From an uncultured Bacilli bacterium (GTDB lineage Bacteria > Bacillota_I > Bacilli_A > RF39 > UBA660), in NCBI GenBank assembly GCA_947589375.1, contig CANQAO010000066.1, forward strand, positions 1 through 5,964: 5,964 nt of DNA, written 5' to 3'. The position numbers and the translations under genes are program-made. The notes under the pieces were generated by a model, which saw only the letters and a program-made list of their open reading frames with translations, had not been told where the DNA came from and searched no databases. Positions 5,748 through 5,964 of this stretch are shown here, in pieces; the stretch's first letter is position 1; every line of letters begins with the position of its first letter.

Positions 5748-5964
5748 TTTTATCACTTACGCTTTCTTTTATTTTCTTTGTTTCATCTATATATTTATAA
5801 TTTAAACTGTTACTTTTAGATATAGCGGATTTTTTGGTTTCTTTTTCATATAAGTCCTTTGCTCCTTTGGTAACCCCTCCACCACGCTTTGCTACATTTA
5901 AGTTTTCTTTTAAGCCTTTTGGATGTTCTTCTCTTGCAATATCCCTTGCTGCTATTTCACCAAT
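5740..5964 (-). CDS. C-terminal tail of a DinD/BRO-type phage antirepressor-like protein (partial)
   Basis: The frame is open from the window edge to a TAA at 5742-5740 and gives 74 residues, the C-terminal end of a gene whose start lies beyond 5964. The residues read IGEIAARDIAREEHPKGL, then KENLNVAKRGGGVTKGAK, then a Glu/Lys-rich segment with ETKKSAISKSNSLNY and a charged helical tail. The pattern IA-x3-xPKGL-x-EN-x2-AK-x-GG-x-V-x2-A, then E-x-x-T...S-x-x-N, is one I associate with the C-terminal part of DinD/BRO-like damage-inducible or antirepressor proteins, found on prophages and as genomic singletons. This is recognition by eye only. The DNA-binding N-terminal domain would lie outside the window. 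The stop overlaps the rbgA start by 8 nt and the tail carries the rbgA ribosome binding site, so the two are probably translated from one message. That this frame is coding: high; the family: moderate. Confidence 0.65.
   Translation of the reverse strand: MGEIAARDIAREEHPKGLKENLNVAKRGGGVTKGAKDLYEKETKKSAISKSNSLNYKYIDETKKIKESVSDKNE
5752..5758 (-). promoter_or_regulatory. Ribosome binding site deciding the rbgA start at 5747
   Basis: AAGTGAT lies four bases before the ATG on the minus strand, inside the last codons of the upstream gene. It resembles the sites of rlmB and the gene upstream of uvrA in both sequence and spacing. It is weaker than consensus, so the GTG at 5756 is not fully excluded. 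Confidence 0.5.

Overview
The window reads as one densely packed stretch of a low-GC Bacillota or Mycoplasmatota-type genome, with every gene on the minus strand, so transcription runs from position 5964 towards position 1. The base composition is AT-rich. Tryptophan is encoded by TGG, and TGA is used as a real stop at the end of rbgA, where it forms an ATGA overlap with the next start. Table 11 therefore applies, not the Mycoplasma/Spiroplasma code. The mrnC-rlmB-sigH order is a hallmark of Bacilli and their relatives. Placement in an uncultured Mollicutes-like lineage of the RF39 or Erysipelotrichia kind is my inference, not something the sequence proves.

Layout in transcription order: (1) 5964-5740, the last 74 codons of a gene whose tail resembles DinD/BRO-type phage antirepressor or damage-inducible proteins; its stop overlaps the next start. 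(2) 5747-4854, rbgA (ylqF), a circularly permuted GTPase for late 50S assembly. (3) 4857-4141, a Mini-ribonuclease III (mrnC) that carries about 120 extra N-terminal residues resembling a nucleotidyltransferase-fold domain. (4) 4103-3414, rlmB, a SpoU-family 23S rRNA 2'-O-ribose methyltransferase. (5) 3424-2801, a SigH-like sigma factor overlapping rlmB by 11 nt. (6) a short intergenic region with a weak terminator-like hairpin and an extended -10 promoter centred in a perfect 11-bp inverted repeat. (7) 2733-2233, a 166-residue protein of unknown function resembling a small phage/bacterial DUF family. (8) 2229-1, uvrA, the nucleotide excision repair damage sensor, with about 743 residues present and the C-terminal part outside the window.

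Genes 2 to 5 form a tightly coupled ribosome-maturation cluster (50S assembly GTPase, 23S rRNA end processing, 23S rRNA methylation) that leads into an alternative sigma factor. The usual Bacilli gene between rlmB and sigH (yacP/rae1) and the upstream cysS are absent. Genes 7 and 8 look like a second unit with its own promoter, separated by only 3 nt.

The observations most worth a second look are the nucleotidyltransferase-like/Mini-III fusion, the inverted repeat centred on the -10 box that also covers the ribosome binding site, the uncharacterised gene coupled to uvrA, and the phage-like gene tail overlapping rbgA. I saw no tRNA, rRNA, CRISPR array or insertion sequence, and no stretch over 300 bases lacks a gene.
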